Counted from the stretch's first letter, positions 46,285 to 55,540 are shown. The stretch is DNA of 64,000 nucleotides from Nocardia cyriacigeorgica GUH-2 (GCF_000284035.1 NC_016887.1:3286001-3350000); one strand, 5' to 3'. A program made the numbers and translations. Notes: generated from the letters alone by a model not told the origin.

Positions 46285-46701
46285 TCAGGACGACCCGGCC
46301 GAGCCGGTCCCCACGCCCCTGCCCGGAGCAGACGGGACTGCTCCCCGCTGTGGGGTTACCCCGGTCAACGGCGCACCGCTCACAGTCACCGTTCGCTTGC
46401 CCTGCTCGAATCCCCGGCAAGCCCAGTTGATCACGTAGTTGCCTGCCGGCACGTCCACGAACCCCACCGATGCGGCGCTGCGCGCAGGAACTCGTGTCGC
46501 GGGCGTGCGGAACGACACCGGGCCAGCCGCGTATGCCTCACAGGTCGTGATGTCGTTGTCGTTGTTGACAAAAGTGAACTTCAAACTGTTGGTGCCGGTT
46601 TCGGTGTGCAGCGGAACCGCGGCGGCCGCGGTCGGCGCCGTCAGCATCGAGACGGCCACGACACCTACGGCGCTCGTGAGAATCTGGGTTGTTTTGCGCA
46701 T
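46285..46701 (-). CDS. Small secreted protein, 138 aa
   Basis: Begins MRKTTQILTSAVG, a signal peptide with cleavage near TAAAA before VPLH. The mature part is beta-rich (LKFTFVNNDNDITTCEAYA, VPAGNYVINWACRG), with two cysteines that could pair, and has a glycine/serine-rich tail. This resembles other actinobacterial secreted proteins of unknown role. It is divergent from the lipoprotein gene. Confidence 0.72.
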   Translation of the reverse strand: MRKTTQILTSAVGVVAVSMLTAPTAAAAVPLHTETGTNSLKFTFVNNDNDITTCEAYAAGPVSFRTPATRVPARSAASVGFVDVPAGNYVINWACRGFEQGKRTVTVSGAPLTGVTPQRGAVPSAPGRGVGTGSAGSS

Positions 46702-46788
46702 TCCTCATCGTTTACGGGTCAGCGGTCGCTGGCGTATCCGTCGATTACCGGACAGACACCGCACACCACGACATCCGACACTTCCGGT

Positions 46789-47823
46789 GTGTACATCCGA
46801 GTGGTAGCCATATGCTGCGTTGCGCCTCTGATTGTTGCCCTGATTGTGTCATGCTCCGGACCGGACCTCATGCGTGACGGGTTAGGCATCGGCGCCGACC
46901 CTGGCTGCGTCGACGCACGTGGCCCGAACTCGACACTCGACGAACTAGCCGACGCGATGATGTCAGCGACATTCACCGATCCGACAACAGGGAAACGCAC
47001 CAGCGCCGAAGAACAAGCGAGAGCAGCGGCCAACGCGTTCGAATCAATGACCGGCCCCTCGGGATCTATCGATACCTCGCCAGCAGGCATCCGCGCCAAG
47101 CTCGTCAAGAGCCTTTACTCCGCAGTGCCGGAGGGCGGCGACGCCCGGTTCGCCGCCGCGGTCTGTGAATACGACACTTCCGTCCTTACGCGACTTGGCC
47201 CGATGTGGGGCGATCGCGACCAGATCACCCGCACACCGCACCTGCTGCGCGCCAGCGGCCGCACCGTCTGTGGTGGGGTCGGCGACCAGACCGCCGACGC
47301 CTACCTCGAAGAGATAGACGAGCAGGCCACCGCGTCCCAGGCAGACCCGCAAGCCTATGTTGCTGGCGAGATCAAAAAGATCGAGGCCGTGCTCGACGGC
47401 TGGACATCCGATCCAGAGGAAACCGACGCCGCCCGGCAGATCCGCCAAAGCTTCGAAGAAGCTCTCCAGGTGCTTCGTGCAGAGGACCCCCAACAGATCG
47501 CCGACGGCCTGAAAAACTACCGGGACTTCAATTGGCTCGCCATCGAGCACCTGTGCCCAGGCACAAGCGTCTTCGGTTTCGGAGAGGTATGTGGAGAGGT
47601 GAGCTCGCCGTTGGGGCACGCGCCCAGGACCGTCCAGACCCATTCAGGGCCCGTGGATTGCGACTCCGCACTTGACATCGTTCAGACCTTCACCGCTGAA
47701 GGACCCGCGGCCATCCTGCCGTGGGTATGCGCATACAACAACGACGGCGACACCGCCGAGGACGTCATGATCTACTGCCACAACCAACAAGCCCGCGTTG
47801 TCGTACCCCGCAAGACAAGGTGA
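46789..47823 (+). CDS. Putative lipoprotein, orphan
   Basis: About 344 residues from a GTG at 46789 (another at 46801). The N-terminus is hydrophobic and ends VALIVSCSGPD, a lipobox with Cys at about residue 22. The mature part has an acidic, helical N-terminal half and several cysteines (for example AAVCEYDTS, TVCGGVGD, EHLCPGTS, EVCGEVS, VDCDSA, PWVCAYNN, IYCHNQ) that suggest a disulfide-rich extracellular domain. The longer frame from 46015 is a shadow. No family known. Confidence 0.7.
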   Translation: MYIRVVAICCVAPLIVALIVSCSGPDLMRDGLGIGADPGCVDARGPNSTLDELADAMMSATFTDPTTGKRTSAEEQARAAANAFESMTGPSGSIDTSPAGIRAKLVKSLYSAVPEGGDARFAAAVCEYDTSVLTRLGPMWGDRDQITRTPHLLRASGRTVCGGVGDQTADAYLEEIDEQATASQADPQAYVAGEIKKIEAVLDGWTSDPEETDAARQIRQSFEEALQVLRAEDPQQIADGLKNYRDFNWLAIEHLCPGTSVFGFGEVCGEVSSPLGHAPRTVQTHSGPVDCDSALDIVQTFTAEGPAAILPWVCAYNNDGDTAEDVMIYCHNQQARVVVPRKTR

Positions 47824-49566
47824 GGCGCACTCCACAGTAAGCCGAGCCGGAGCCAGACCGACCGTGAGCCTTGCTTTCGTCTGCGGCCGTTGAGGGTGGC
47901 GAACCGGTATCCAGACTTGGACCCTCCCTCGATTGCCGCGTTGCGTTCGGCCCGCCCTACAGCTCTTCGATGAGCAGTCGTAGCCTGCGCCATTGATTTG
48001 CTACTCAGTTACTGACGCTTCAGATCCGTCGGCGTGTCGTGGCGTGACACGCCGACAAGTACCCGAACCTGACAGCGGTGTTTCGTCAGACTGACTGCGA
48101 TCGAAACCTCTGCTTGCGTTCCGAGCCGCCGTCGTGTCCGCCACCGCGGCGAAAGATCCACAGCGTGTCGAGCCGTCAACGACCGCATCGGCCGCTTCAA
48201 GACGACTCACGAGAGACTCGGCCTCGTCCTGCGAGTCCCGGAATCCCGGCGCACTGCCGTCAACCCGCCGAGTCGATCACACAACTTCGGCGTGCGACGC
48301 CGCACAGCTATCGGGAGGGCTGCATACCTGCTGGTCAGACCATCCCGCCGCCCACGGTCACACATCTCCCCGTGTGACCTTTTTGTGGCAGTTTTGAACG
48401 TGACACGCCGGTATTCGAGCTGATCTCCAGTGACGACGAAGGCCCCGTACCGGATTGTCTCCGGTGCGGGGCCTCCGCCGAAACAGCAGCTAGGAGCTAC
48501 TTTTCACTCACTGAGCATCACTTGGTAGCCAGCGCCTTCGCCTCGCGACGACGACGGTGCAGGATGGGCTCGGTGTACCGACTAGAGAACATCGCGCGGC
48601 GCCGATTAAGTGCTCGACAGCGCTTCGACCACCCGCCCCGCGATACTCAGTTGATCCGCTCTCTGGCACGGATTACGAAGGTCGTCTCGGCCACTCTCCT
48701 TTCGGTGTGGAGGTCTCCCCTGTACCGAGTGGTCGGTTGAATTCGACCGCGCGGTAGGTCCGCTGGGCGTCCGGAAAGAAAGGGGGCCGCCCGCCGGGAT
48801 CGCCTTGGCGAAGGTCGGCGTCTGCGGGTGCCAGCGGCGGAATCGCCTTGAGAATTATTCGTCTGCGGCAGCAGGAACTTCGCCCCAGCGACTCTGTCGT
48901 CTCTGGAATGCAGACATCCGCGGCCGTGGTCGCGTTCGTGCATGATGCTATCGCGTGGTTGCGAAATCGCCGCACTTCGGCTCTCATGGATAGTGGGAGA
49001 ATCAGCAGGCCTGGAGGATTCATGGCCTTCGATCTCCGGCTTCAAGATTCCGCAAGTGATCCAGGCGCCAGGGGCGCTTCCGAGATCGCCTACTATGCAG
49101 CGTTCGCGCATTCATCACCGCAGTCTGTTCACCTCAGCGCACCGATTCGTGGGTCCTCGCAGGGAGATGACCCTGGCCGGTTTGGCACGCACGCCAACCG
49201 GTGCAGACGAAGCCCTCGGTCGTCAACCAGCCGACTCCACTTGCCGGCTTTAGCTCAGGACGTGCGTCGTGCGGCCTGATAGCAGCGACTCGCCCGATGA
49301 CCCAACCCGAAGGGGCACGGAAGGCACAACCGTCAACGTCCCGACCGACCCGCCGATGCTCAACGTCCCAGCAGCTAGGGTGTTGCTAGAGATCATTCTC
49401 CGACATGCCCATCGTGCTGATGGCGGGACCGCGGACAGCTCCGGACCAAGTCCACCTCCAATGCCACGGCATACATCCCCGGTCGGGCGTACACGGGTCG
49501 GACCAACAGGGTCCAGCCACCATCGAACACCGCGCCTTTCTCAACCAGCAGGAGGAATCGCAGCAA
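47824..49566. other. Long gene-poor stretch
   Basis: About 1.7 kb with no intact gene. Minus-strand 48518-48620 reads an arginine-rich C-terminus (RYTEPILHRRRREAKALATK then stop) followed by a strong hairpin at 48440-48474, probably the tail of a lost gene. Short frames between 48640 and 49260 match nothing. Just before the recombinase there is a possible frameshifted small gene (listed separately). I see no tRNA, and one tRNA-like start near 49240 fails to fold. Confidence 0.45.
48440..48474. terminator. Strong hairpin, probable terminator
   Basis: AGGCCCCG-T-ACCGGA pairs with TCCGGT-G-CGGGGCCT around a short loop. It lies 44 bp past the stop of the minus-strand arginine-rich fragment, so it fits as that gene's terminator. 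Confidence 0.65.
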
Positions 49567-49570
49567 ATGA
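49269..49570 (+). pseudogene. Possible frameshifted small gene before the recombinase
   Basis: One frame from a GTG (49269) reads PPMLNVPAARVLLEIILRHAHRA; then another frame from about 49422 reads NATAYIPGRAYTGRTNRVQ and stops at TGA, overlapping the recombinase ATG (ATGA). The coupling and codon pattern suggest a small gene co-translated with the recombinase, now broken by a frameshift. Low confidence; no family known. Confidence 0.35.
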
Positions 49571-51267
49571 TCAGATTCGCTTTCGCCGGGCGGGTCTCCA
49601 CCGAAGACCAACAAGATCCGGATGCGTCTCGCAACTGGCAGCTGGGAAGAGCGAGCGCCCTGGTCGGTCAGCATGGGCAGATCGTCGCGGAGTTCTTCGA
49701 CATCGGGCAGTCGCGGTCGATTCCATGGAAGCGACGCCCCGCTGCCGGGCGGCTACTCGAGCTGCTCAGACATCCCGGGCGAGGCTTCGACGCGGTCGTG
49801 ATCGGTGAACCCCAGCGCGCGTTCTACGGCAATCAGTTCGGGCTGACGTTTCCGGTTTTCGTCCACTACGGCGTGCAACTGTGGGTGCCGGAAGTCGGCG
49901 GCCCGATTGATCCGGACTCCGAAGCTCACGACCTGATCATGTCCGTCTTCGGCGGCATGTCCAAAGGCGAACGCAATCGCATCAAAATCCGCGTCCGGGC
50001 CGCCATGGCCGCGCAAGCCCAGGTCGAGGGCCGCTATCTCGGCGGGCGACCACCCTACGGATACCGTCTCGCGGATGCCGGCCCCCATCCCAACCCGGGC
50101 AAAGCCGCCGACGGTAAGCGGCTGCATACACTCGAACTGGACCCCGTCACTGCGCCAGTCGTGCAGCGAATCTTCAGGGAGTACCTATCGGGTATTGGGA
50201 TTTTCGCGATCGCGCAACGACTTACGGCCGACGATGTTCTGTGCCCATCGGCATACGACCGCGGACGCAACAGCCATCGCTCGGGCGCAGCATGGTCAAA
50301 GAGCGCGGTGCGCGCAATCCTGGGCAATCCGCGCTACACCGGCTATGAGGTATGGAACAAGCAGCGCAAGCAGGAGTCCCTCATCGACGTCGATGACGTC
50401 GCCTTGGGCCACCAAACCCGGCTGGCGTGGAACCCGAAGACGGAATGGGTTTACTCCGATCAACCCGCTCATACCGCGCTCATCAGCAAAGACGTCTTCG
50501 AACAGACACAACTACGGCTTGCCGCCCGTGGTCCGCAATCGACCGGTCGGATTACGGCCCGACGGAAGCACCCGTACGCCTTCAAAGGGCTGTTGTTCCA
50601 CAAAGCGTGTGGACGGCGGATGCAAGGAAACTGGAACCACGGGATGCCGCACTACCGCTGCCGGTATCCCTCCGAGTACGCCCTCGCCAACGACCTCGAC
50701 CACCCGACTACGGTCTACCTGCGCGAAGACCGGCTCAGCGGCCCGATCGACTCGTGGTTGGCCACGATATTCCACCCAGATCGGATCAAGCATTCGCTGA
50801 CCATGCTTGAAGGCGCCCAGATCGACAACATGTCGGCCATCGAGAGTGCGCGGCGATCACTCGCCGAACACGACCGCAAGCTGTCCCGATACCGAGCAGC
50901 ACTGGAAGCAGGCACTGACCCAGCCCTTGTAGCGACCTGGACCCAACAGGTCCAGCGCGAACGTCAGGCGACTGCGGCACAGCTCACGGCACTAGAAGCC
51001 GAGCAGGCGCCGAACCACCGCATGGACTCAGACGAGATTCACCAACTTGTGACATCCCTGGGTGGGCTGGTTCACATTCTGAAGACGGCTGACCCTACCG
51101 ACAAACTCGAGATATACCGGGAACTCGGCCTGAAGCTCACCTATGACCATGAAAAACAGGTGGTTGTGGCAGAAACTGCTCCAAAACCACCCGTGTGCGT
51201 ACTGTCTGTGTCCGGAGGGGGACTTGAACCCCCACGCCCGATAAAGGGCACTAGCACCTCAAGCTAG
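49567..51267 (+). CDS. Large serine recombinase
   Basis: About 566 residues from the ATG after AGGAGG; the frame upstream is not family-like. The resolvase domain has AGRVSTEDQQ (catalytic Ser11), VIGEPQRAFYGNQF and FGGMSKGERNRIKIRVRAAM. The recombinase domain follows (LGGRPPYGYRL, AWSKSAVRAILGNPRYTG), then a zinc ribbon-like part and a long coiled coil. It integrates or excises DNA at an att site. The last ~20 codons, to the stop at 51267, lie inside the tRNA-Leu gene on the other strand, so the C-terminus is partly encoded by the attachment region. It belongs to the element that lies to its left. Confidence 0.93.
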   Translation: MIRFAFAGRVSTEDQQDPDASRNWQLGRASALVGQHGQIVAEFFDIGQSRSIPWKRRPAAGRLLELLRHPGRGFDAVVIGEPQRAFYGNQFGLTFPVFVHYGVQLWVPEVGGPIDPDSEAHDLIMSVFGGMSKGERNRIKIRVRAAMAAQAQVEGRYLGGRPPYGYRLADAGPHPNPGKAADGKRLHTLELDPVTAPVVQRIFREYLSGIGIFAIAQRLTADDVLCPSAYDRGRNSHRSGAAWSKSAVRAILGNPRYTGYEVWNKQRKQESLIDVDDVALGHQTRLAWNPKTEWVYSDQPAHTALISKDVFEQTQLRLAARGPQSTGRITARRKHPYAFKGLLFHKACGRRMQGNWNHGMPHYRCRYPSEYALANDLDHPTTVYLREDRLSGPIDSWLATIFHPDRIKHSLTMLEGAQIDNMSAIESARRSLAEHDRKLSRYRAALEAGTDPALVATWTQQVQRERQATAAQLTALEAEQAPNHRMDSDEIHQLVTSLGGLVHILKTADPTDKLEIYRELGLKLTYDHEKQVVVAETAPKPPVCVLSVSGGGLEPPRPIKGTSTSS

Positions 51268-51293
51268 CGCGTCTGCCATTCCGCCACCCGGAC
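51209..51293 (-). tRNA. tRNA-Leu(GAG)
   Basis: Reading the minus strand from 51293, GTCCGGG pairs with TCCGGAC as a 7-bp acceptor stem. The anticodon stem CTAGC/GCTAG holds the loop TTGAGGT with anticodon GAG. A long variable arm (TGCCCTTTATCGGGCG) marks a class II leucine tRNA, and the T arm is GGGGGTTCAAGTCCCCC. The discriminator is A; CCA is not encoded. The 3' end faces the recombinase side. Confidence 0.93.
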
Positions 51294-51379
51294 CGGTGTG
51301 CCCAGCAAGATTATCGGATGGTGCGGGCAAGCGCCAAATCGCGTCCTGACCTGGGTATCTGTTGCTGGATTGCCGCGCT

Positions 51380-51610
51380 GCGGCGGCGTCATCGCCTTCG
51401 CCATCGAGGTCAGCAGCGCGTTCTCGATGTTCCCGACGTTCCGGTGGTCGCCCCAGCGACCGCGAGGGCCGCGGCCCTCGGATCCGAGGACAAGACCCAC
51501 ACCTCTGTGCCGGGAACTCATTTCGGCGGGCCGATCCGCGAGGGCGCCCCTACGGGGCCGCTCTGGCTGCAGCCGAGATCAGCGACTGGCTCGCCGCAAG
51601 GTTCGGGTGA
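51380..51610 (+). pseudogene. Degenerate cinA C-terminal domain fragment
   Basis: About 70 bp (51380-51451) is nearly the same as the intact CinA-C gene at 55199-55270: both have GCGGCGTCATCGCCT and TCGATGTTCCCGACGTTCCG. The frame encoding GVIAYATEV is broken in this copy, and later sequence is only weakly similar. It lies just beside the tRNA-Leu gene. Confidence 0.65.
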
Positions 51611-51661
51611 GGAACGAGTTCACGGCCATAGTGGATCGACGGGCGGTAGTGTGCGCTGTGG

Positions 51662-52801
51662 TCAGCCGGCGAGGTGGCGGCTGATGACCAGGCGCTGAAT
51701 CTGGTTGGTGCCCTCGAAGATCTGGGTGATCTTGGCTTCCCGCATATACCGTTCGACCCGGAAGTCGCGGGTGTAGCCGTATCCGCCGAGCACCTGCACC
51801 GCGTCGGTGGTGACCTTCATCGCCGCGTCGGTGGCCACGAGTTTGGCCACCGACGCTTGACGGGAATACGGCAGCCCGGCGTCGCGGCGGCGGGCCGCAT
51901 CGAGATAGGTCGCGCGGGCCGACTCGACTGCTGCGGCCATATCGGCGAGCAGGAAACCCAACCCCTGATGATCGATGATCTTGCGGCCGAACGCTGTACG
52001 CTCCTGCGCGTAGGACACGGCCTCGTCCAGCGCGGCTTGCGCCAGCCCCACCGCGACCGCGGCGATGCCCAACCGGCCCGAATCCAGCGCACTGAACGCG
52101 ATCTGCAGACCCTGCCCCTCGGCACCGATCCGCCGCTCCTCCGGCACGAAGGCTCCGTCGTAGTGCGCGGACGTGGTGGGCACCGCATGCAGGCCCATCT
52201 TCTCCTCCGGCTTGCCGAAACTCAGACCCTCGGTGCCCTTGGATACGAGGAAACACGAAATCCCCTTGGAACCCTCACCCGTACGCGCGAACAGGTTGTA
52301 GAAGTCGGCGATGCCGCCGTGCGTGATCCACGCCTTGGCGCCGTCGATCCGGTACCCGCCGTCGACCGCCGTGGCTTTACATGCCAGCGCGGCGGCATCC
52401 GAACCCGCCTGCGGTTCGGACAGGCTGTAGGCGCCGACCGTGGCGCCACCCAGCATCTCCGGCAGCCAGCGCTGCTTCTGTTCCTCGGTCCCGAAAGTCA
52501 TCAGCGGGTAGCAGGCCAGGCTGTGCACGCTCACGGCCACCGCGACCGCCGCCCAGCGCGCCGCGATTTCCTCCAGCACCTGCAGGTAGACCTCGTAGGG
52601 CTGGCCGCCGCCACCCCATTCCTCCGGATACGGCAGGCTCAACAGTCCCGCTTCCCCCAGAGTGGCGAACACGCCCTCGGGGTAGGTCTCGGCCTTCTCG
52701 TGCTCGTCGACGATCGGGGACAGCACCTTGTCGGCGATATCGCGGGTGAGCTGGATGAGCTCCCGTGCCTCGTCGGTGGGCAGAAGTCGATCGACAGCCA
52801 C
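51662..52801 (-). CDS. Acyl-CoA dehydrogenase
   Basis: A 379-residue flavoenzyme of normal length, starting at a GTG after GGAGGA. Family motifs are visible: GAYSLSEPQAGSDAAAL, ITHGGIADF and ERTAFGRKI. ATYLDAARRRDAG follows, and VQVLGGYGYTRDFRVERYMREAK plus IFEGTNQIQRLVI, which bear the catalytic Glu and FAD contacts, close the protein. It should introduce a 2,3-double bond in an acyl-CoA, as in fatty-acid or branched-chain oxidation; chain specificity is not readable. It faces a TetR regulator across a region with four repeats, so that regulator probably controls it. Confidence 0.93.
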   Translation of the reverse strand: MAVDRLLPTDEARELIQLTRDIADKVLSPIVDEHEKAETYPEGVFATLGEAGLLSLPYPEEWGGGGQPYEVYLQVLEEIAARWAAVAVAVSVHSLACYPLMTFGTEEQKQRWLPEMLGGATVGAYSLSEPQAGSDAAALACKATAVDGGYRIDGAKAWITHGGIADFYNLFARTGEGSKGISCFLVSKGTEGLSFGKPEEKMGLHAVPTTSAHYDGAFVPEERRIGAEGQGLQIAFSALDSGRLGIAAVAVGLAQAALDEAVSYAQERTAFGRKIIDHQGLGFLLADMAAAVESARATYLDAARRRDAGLPYSRQASVAKLVATDAAMKVTTDAVQVLGGYGYTRDFRVERYMREAKITQIFEGTNQIQRLVISRHLAG

Positions 52802-52827
52802 AGGAAATCCTCCGATGATACGCGGAA

Positions 52828-52891
52828 CAGTACTTTGCTCCCCGTCACAGTACTGCCGCACCGACAGTACTGCAAGGCCCTCCGCAGTACT
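52828..52891. promoter_or_regulatory. Four CAGTACT repeats, candidate TetR operator array
   Basis: CAGTACT occurs at 52828, 52848, 52865 and 52885 (spacing 20, 17, 20 bp); the AGTACT core is palindromic and two copies extend to CAGTACTG. The array fills the intergenic region between the acyl-CoA dehydrogenase and TetR genes and overlaps the TetR -10 box. The divergent arrangement fits autorepression and control of the dehydrogenase. Confidence 0.7.
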
Positions 52892-52893
52892 AT
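52888..52893 (+). promoter_or_regulatory. -10 box of leaderless TetR promoter
   Basis: TACTAT lies 8 nt before the ATG at 52902 with no ribosome site, as for leaderless transcripts. It overlaps the last CAGTACT copy, which would block RNA polymerase. Confidence 0.55.
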
Positions 52894-52901
52894 TCGGCGG
52901 T

Positions 52902-53483
52902 ATGGAGCAGCGTTCAACCTTCGCGACCCGCCGCCGCACAGAACTGTTCGACGAACTGGTCGAGCTGTTCCTCGCCGAAGGATTCGCCCATCTGACCCTC
53001 GATGCCATCGCGGCCCGATTGCGCTGCTCCAAATCCACGCTCTACACACTCGCCGGCAGCAAGGAACAGCTGGTCACCGCCGCCACCGTGCACTTTTTCA
53101 AACGCGCCACCGCGTCCGTCGAAGCCGAAGTGACCGCAACCATCGGTTCACTCGAGCGCATCGCCGCCTACCTCACCGCCGTCGGCGCGGCGCTGGCCGT
53201 GGCCTCCGACCGGTTCATGACCGACCTGGACGCCTTCACCCCCGCCCGCGAAGTCTATGAACGCAACACCCGTATTGCCGCCCGCCGCGTCCAGGAACTC
53301 ATCGATGAGGGTGTGGCCACGGGCGAATTCCGCGGTGTGCACGCCGCATTCGCCGCGGACCTGGCCGCCACCATGATGGTCCGGATCCAGCAGGGCGGTG
53401 TTCGCACCACCACCGGACTCGACGATGCGGCCGCTTACCGCGAGCTGGCCGCCATCCTGACCCACGGCATCAGCGCCCGCTAG
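52902..53483 (+). CDS. TetR-family regulator
   Basis: A 193-residue protein. The N-terminal helix-turn-helix is LTLDAIAARLRCSKSTLYTLAGSKEQLVTAA (about 32-62; the middle is the recognition helix). The C-terminal helical ligand domain (65-190) has the pattern of repressors of fatty-acid metabolism (MTDLDAF, ERNTRIAARRVQELIDEG). The start is set by the leaderless -10. It probably represses itself and the divergent acyl-CoA dehydrogenase through the CAGTACT array, with an acyl-CoA as a likely inducer. Confidence 0.9.
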   Translation: MEQRSTFATRRRTELFDELVELFLAEGFAHLTLDAIAARLRCSKSTLYTLAGSKEQLVTAATVHFFKRATASVEAEVTATIGSLERIAAYLTAVGAALAVASDRFMTDLDAFTPAREVYERNTRIAARRVQELIDEGVATGEFRGVHAAFAADLAATMMVRIQQGGVRTTTGLDDAAAYRELAAILTHGISAR

Positions 53484-53910
53484 CCCCTCCCGGGCTCCCG
53501 GCACCTCCCACCACCGGCCACCGGCAGCCCGCCGCCCAGCACGTCCGCCGGGCAAGGACCGCCACAGCACCCCGAGTCGTGCCACCGCACTCAGGCCGCC
53601 GGGCCTCGCGCCGAGCGGACGAGCGGTAGGTTGACCACCAGGGCCGCGACCGCCGGCCGGACGCGACGCGGTACGACCTCGTCCACCACCAGAGGAGCAT
53701 GGGTTGCCAGAGCAGGCCGTCGACGAGAGCGGCGTGGACCGGGGCAGCGTTGCCGGCTAGGCGGATGGTTCGGCATGTCGCGCGACGACACGCGGAGCCA
53801 CATAGGCCAGCGCCTGCCTCCGCTTAACGCTCCTTCCTGCGCGAGGGACGAGCCGTCACGGTGCGGGGTGACGGAACGCGGCAGCTTGTATGGCCGGCGG
53901 CTCGAACTGA
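53484..53910. other. Non-coding or decayed stretch
   Basis: About 430 bp between the TetR gene and the truncated NACHT frame. Frames are proline/arginine-rich shadows. Part of it probably held the lost N-terminal half of the NACHT protein. Confidence 0.4.
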
Positions 53911-55023
53911 GCTGGTGCTCCGCGCCTGGACCGGCTCAATGAACGCGAGTGGGCGCACCGCCCGGTCGTCGTGCTGTGCCGCAGCGCCGAATTCGACTAC
54001 CTCGCCCGGAAAGGCGACGACAACGGTCTACACGGCGCGGCAACGGTTACCCTCGATCCGCTCGACACCGGTCAGCCCGCTGACTACCTCACGCGCTTCC
54101 AGCACCGGGTACACGCCAAACACCCGGCCTGGGACCGGATTGTCACCCACCTACGCGAGCACACCGACACACCGTTGGCCGTGACCGTGCGCAACCCGTG
54201 GATGCTCGGCCTGTCCGCCACTGTCCTGCACCAGATCCCGCAGACCGCACTCGCTCTGCTCGACTGCCCCACTGCCGACGCTGTCCGCGATGGATTGTTT
54301 GCCGGGCAGATCCCCGCCGCGATCGCAGGCACCGACGACACCGCAAAATTCCGCGACTACACCAGCGACAATGTCGAGAAATGGCTCCGCACACTGGCTC
54401 GGCACCTGGAACACCGCCGCGACCTCGGACGAAACGGCACTGCTATCCGCCTCGACGAGATCTGGGAAATTGCCGGTACCAACCGAATCCGCCTGCTCCA
54501 TGCACTGGTAGTCATACTCCTGGGCGGGCTGGTGTTCGGACTTATGTCCGGGCTTTTTGCCGGACTCCGGAACGGTCTCAGGACTGGGCTCGGGATCGGG
54601 CTCATGGCCGGACTCGGAGCCGGCCTCATGACTGGGCTCATGGTCGGGCTCAAAGTCACTGCGGACGAGCAGCTGGCTGTGGGCACCGATGCGCGGCGAT
54701 TGATCCGCAACGACCTGGAGGCACTGCTCGCCCGGAGTGCTCTCTTCGGACTCGGGATCGGCATCGCCACCGGCGTCGCGGCCGGGCTTCGACCCGGGCT
54801 CGGAACCGGGTTGTTGGCAGTGTTCATCGCCGGGATGGTGTTAGGGCTCGTGAGCGGTCGGTACTTGCTGGCTCTACTTCTGTTCAAAATCACCGCGGAC
54901 TTCCCGGCGCGGCCCGCCGCCTTCCTCAATTGGGCACGCAACAGTGGCCTGCTCCGCGTCAACGCCACCGCGTACCAGTTCCGGCACCAGTCCTACCAGC
55001 AGTGGCTGCTCCGGCCGAACTAG
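53911..55023 (+). pseudogene. N-terminally truncated NACHT-type membrane protein
   Basis: The frame opens at 53911 with LDRLNEREWAHRPVVVLCRSAEFDYLA. That resembles the segment after Walker B in actinobacterial NACHT NTPases, so the Walker A and B parts are missing. The rest has the helical region of the family, then a Gly-Leu-rich set of membrane-like segments (about 185-240 and 275-310 from the GTG at 53971; GLMSGLFAGLRNGL repeats), and the usual ending QFRHQSYQQWL. The only start codons are inside the domain. It is most likely a deleted copy; its remaining part could still insert in the membrane. Confidence 0.65.
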
Positions 55024-55066
55024 GCTGATGACCGCACGGATGCCCACCCGACAGGCGAGGGAGACC

Positions 55067-55540
55067 ATGAGCGCGATTGCCGATCAGCTCGCCGAGCTCG
55101 CAGAACGACATGGCCTGACGGTGGCCGTCGCCGAATCGTTGACAGCGGGCAATGTCGCCGCCGCGCTGGGCGCAGCACCGGATTCGGCGGCATGGTTTCG
55201 CGGCGGCGTCATCGCCTACGCCACCGAGGTCAAACAGCGCGTACTCGATGTTCCCGACGTTCCGGTGGTCTCCGAGACCGCCGCGACCGCGATGGCCGAG
55301 GGCGTCCGGGCCCTGATGGACGCCGACATCGCCGTCGCCACCACCGGCGTCGGTGGACCAGGACCACAAGACGGCGAACCGGCCGGATCGGTGTGGTTCT
55401 GCGCTAGCTCGCGCGCAGGCGTGCGGACAAGCCACCGGCAATTCGACGGCGAACCAGAGAAGATCCTCGACCAATCGGTGCAGTACGCGATCGAACTGCT
55501 GCTGTCGATGGCGGAAACGATCACAGATAGCGCTCCCTGA
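55067..55540 (+). CDS. CinA C-terminal domain protein (nicotinamide-nucleotide amidase-like)
   Basis: A 157-residue single-domain protein starting after GAGGGAG. Motifs include VAVAESLTAGNVAAALG (catalytic Ser and Thr region), FRGGVIAYATEVK, TGVGGPGPQDGEPAGSVWF. Such proteins (PncC-type) convert nicotinamide mononucleotide to nicotinate mononucleotide and ammonia for NAD salvage. Length is normal for the stand-alone form. A degenerate copy lies near the tRNA-Leu gene 3.7 kb away. Confidence 0.88.
   Translation: MSAIADQLAELAERHGLTVAVAESLTAGNVAAALGAAPDSAAWFRGGVIAYATEVKQRVLDVPDVPVVSETAATAMAEGVRALMDADIAVATTGVGGPGPQDGEPAGSVWFCASSRAGVRTSHRQFDGEPEKILDQSVQYAIELLLSMAETITDSAP

Noticed and set aside
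49240..49320. GCCGGCTTTAGCTCAG, like the start of a tRNA
   Set aside because: No anticodon or T arm follows and the acceptor strand has no partner, so it cannot fold as a tRNA.
26064..51208. Second copy of the tRNA-Leu 3' end as left attachment site
   Set aside because: I could not find a convincing repeat of the acceptor and T arm in this range by eye; the left edge stays unplaced.
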